From CAZJHD01 sp964545855 (GTDB lineage: Bacteria > Planctomycetota > UBA1135 > JACQFD01), in the NCBI GenBank assembly GCA_964545855.1, contig CAZJHD010000109.1:1-6802 (forward strand): 6,802 bases of DNA, read 5' to 3'. Below, in pieces: positions 5,822 to 6,802 of this stretch (position 1 is its first letter; the number at the start of each line of letters is the position of its first letter). The translations under genes and the position numbers were made by a program. Below the pieces are notes generated by a model. It ran no database searches. It was given only the letters and a program-made list of their open reading frames with translations, and was not told the origin of the DNA.

Positions 5822-6802
5822 TCAGTTCGTGGCGGCGCCGCGCGGGCCGCGGGTCGTGTTGGTCCCGCAGTGCACCTCGCCGAGCCACACGTGGTAGGGG
5901 AAGAAGTCGTCGAGCGCGACGACGGCGCAGCCGAGGGGCTCGAGCCGCTCGCGCACGGCGGCCAGCAGGACGTCCTCGCCGTTCACGAGGGGACCGTGCG
6001 GATCGGCGCAGAGGAACCGGTTCCCGACGACGAGCGCGTTCACCATGTTCGGGAACAGGGCGATCCCGTCGTGGAAGAGCGCCGGGATCTCGACGAAGTC
6101 CTCGGGCGCGAGGCCGAGACCGCGCGCGAGCGATCGGCGGACTCCCTCGATGCGTCGCTCCACTTCGTACTGCTCCGCGAGCAGTGCCGGGTCGGCAAGG
6201 ATCGACGCGACGGTCCGCTCGCGCCGGCGGTCCTCCTCGCGATGGGTCCTCCCGTTGATCGTCCCGCCCGGGGCCTTCGCCTCCGCGCGTCGCAGGACGT
6301 CGAGCGCGAGCCGGGGACTCGGGACCAGCACGCGCCAGGGCCGGCCGGTGCGCGACGGCACCCAGGCGACCATCTCGTCCACGTGGCCGATGCGGAGCCA
6401 TCCGGTGTCGAGCGTCAGCACCGGGCCCTGGTCTCCGCAGCTCTCCAGGAACTCGAGGACCTCCGGGTGCAGCCCGAGCGATCCCTGACGCCCCGTGTAG
6501 ACGCGTCCGTGAGGGAACTCGCGCCCCGCCGCGCGCACCGGCGGGCTCACCTCGAGGTTGCCGAACCAGTCGATCCAGCGAGCTTCGCGGCCGCGGAATG
6601 CGCCGCGCCGAAGGACGCCGGTTCCCGGTCCGAGGAAGCGTTCGGCGAAGGCACGGTCGAGCGCCCGGCCGCGATTCCCGTGGAGCGCGAGCCTGATCGC
6701 GCGCTCGCCCTCGCCAACGGTCCCGATCTCCACGGCGTCCTGCATCCAGACGTCGTCCGCCGGCAGGTCGCTTCGCTCCAGGACCTCGAGCGTCGCCCCC
6801 GA
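5822..6802 (-). CDS. Protein-arginine deiminase (PAD) catalytic domain, partial: 5' end beyond the window
   Basis: Peptidyl-arginine deiminase, Ca2+-dependent in characterised relatives, converts protein arginine to citrulline and ammonia. The visible 326 residues cover the PAD C-terminal catalytic domain. Numbering from the window edge, and comparing with recalled human PAD4: Trp19 (W347), Asp22 (D350), Arg44 (R374), His140 and Asp142 in GHVDE (H471, D473), and the nucleophile Cys312 in GEVHCGTN (C645). FGNLEVSPPV, FPNMVNALV and LEPLG also match. First calcium-site ligands Gln21, Glu25, Phe80, Leu83 and Glu84 are kept. Second-site E351 is Ala23, and D369/S370 have no acidic or Ser counterpart; only Asn43 remains. 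PAD4 Arg639 is Trp305. The Met at 6745-6743 is internal, because the conserved Trp precedes it and the frame is open to 6802; N-terminal PAD domains, if present, lie outside. It ends 10 bp before uvrA, so the two are probably co-transcribed. It is not the Porphyromonas-type enzyme. Family call is very secure; substrate and location are unknown, and the visible part gives no export information. Confidence 0.93.
   Translation of the reverse strand, partial: SGATLEVLERSDLPADDVWMQDAVEIGTVGEGERAIRLALHGNRGRALDRAFAERFLGPGTGVLRRGAFRGREARWIDWFGNLEVSPPVRAAGREFPHGRVYTGRQGSLGLHPEVLEFLESCGDQGPVLTLDTGWLRIGHVDEMVAWVPSRTGRPWRVLVPSPRLALDVLRRAEAKAPGGTINGRTHREEDRRRERTVASILADPALLAEQYEVERRIEGVRRSLARGLGLAPEDFVEIPALFHDGIALFPNMVNALVVGNRFLCADPHGPLVNGEDVLLAAVRERLEPLGCAVVALDDFFPYHVWLGEVHCGTNTTRGPRGAATN

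Noticed and set aside
4702..6258. Long + strand open frame (518 aa) antisense to uvrA and PAD
   Set aside because: It is antisense to two strongly conserved protein genes, is rich in Arg, Ala and Gly, and has no recognisable motif.
5822..6802. Agmatine deiminase, arginine deiminase or Porphyromonas-type PPAD as alternative families
   Set aside because: The motif order and the exact FGNLEVSPPV, GHVDE and GEVHCGTN segments match the animal and cyanobacterial PAD catalytic domain rather than these relatives.

Overview
This 6.8 kb window is very GC-rich (about 70% by eye) and densely coding. Nearly every codon in the well-supported genes ends in G or C. It holds three genes: a + strand membrane hybrid histidine kinase (30-2945), a - strand UvrA excinuclease subunit (5811 down to 2902), and, upstream of uvrA on the - strand, the 3' part of a protein-arginine deiminase (PAD) gene that runs off the right edge (6802 down to 5822). 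No tRNA, rRNA, CRISPR array, insertion sequence or prophage signal was seen. The style (high GC, kinase with an H-box of the form AHDFNNLL fused to a receiver, UvrA with several divergent motifs) fits an environmental high-GC lineage such as Myxococcota, Planctomycetota or a related candidate phylum. The window contains no marker that would settle the phylum.

Left part: the kinase has two membrane helices flanking a probable extracytoplasmic sensor, then HAMP, PAS, HisKA/HATPase and a C-terminal receiver. All phosphotransfer residues are intact. Its N-terminal start is uncertain: about the first 76 to 100 codons look like translated noncoding DNA. The kinase and uvrA converge and overlap tail to tail by 44 bp, so any terminator must lie inside coding sequence.

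Right part: PAD and uvrA are co-directional with only 10 bp between the PAD stop and the uvrA ATG, and uvrA has no obvious Shine-Dalgarno sequence. They are therefore probably one transcript with translational coupling. The PAD fragment is the most interesting item. It resembles the catalytic domain of vertebrate PADs closely and keeps Asp, His, Asp and Cys of the active site, the tryptophan next to the first Asp, and all ligands of the first calcium site. The second calcium site appears to be lost. Nothing in the window shows what the enzyme citrullinates. The link to DNA repair rests only on gene adjacency.
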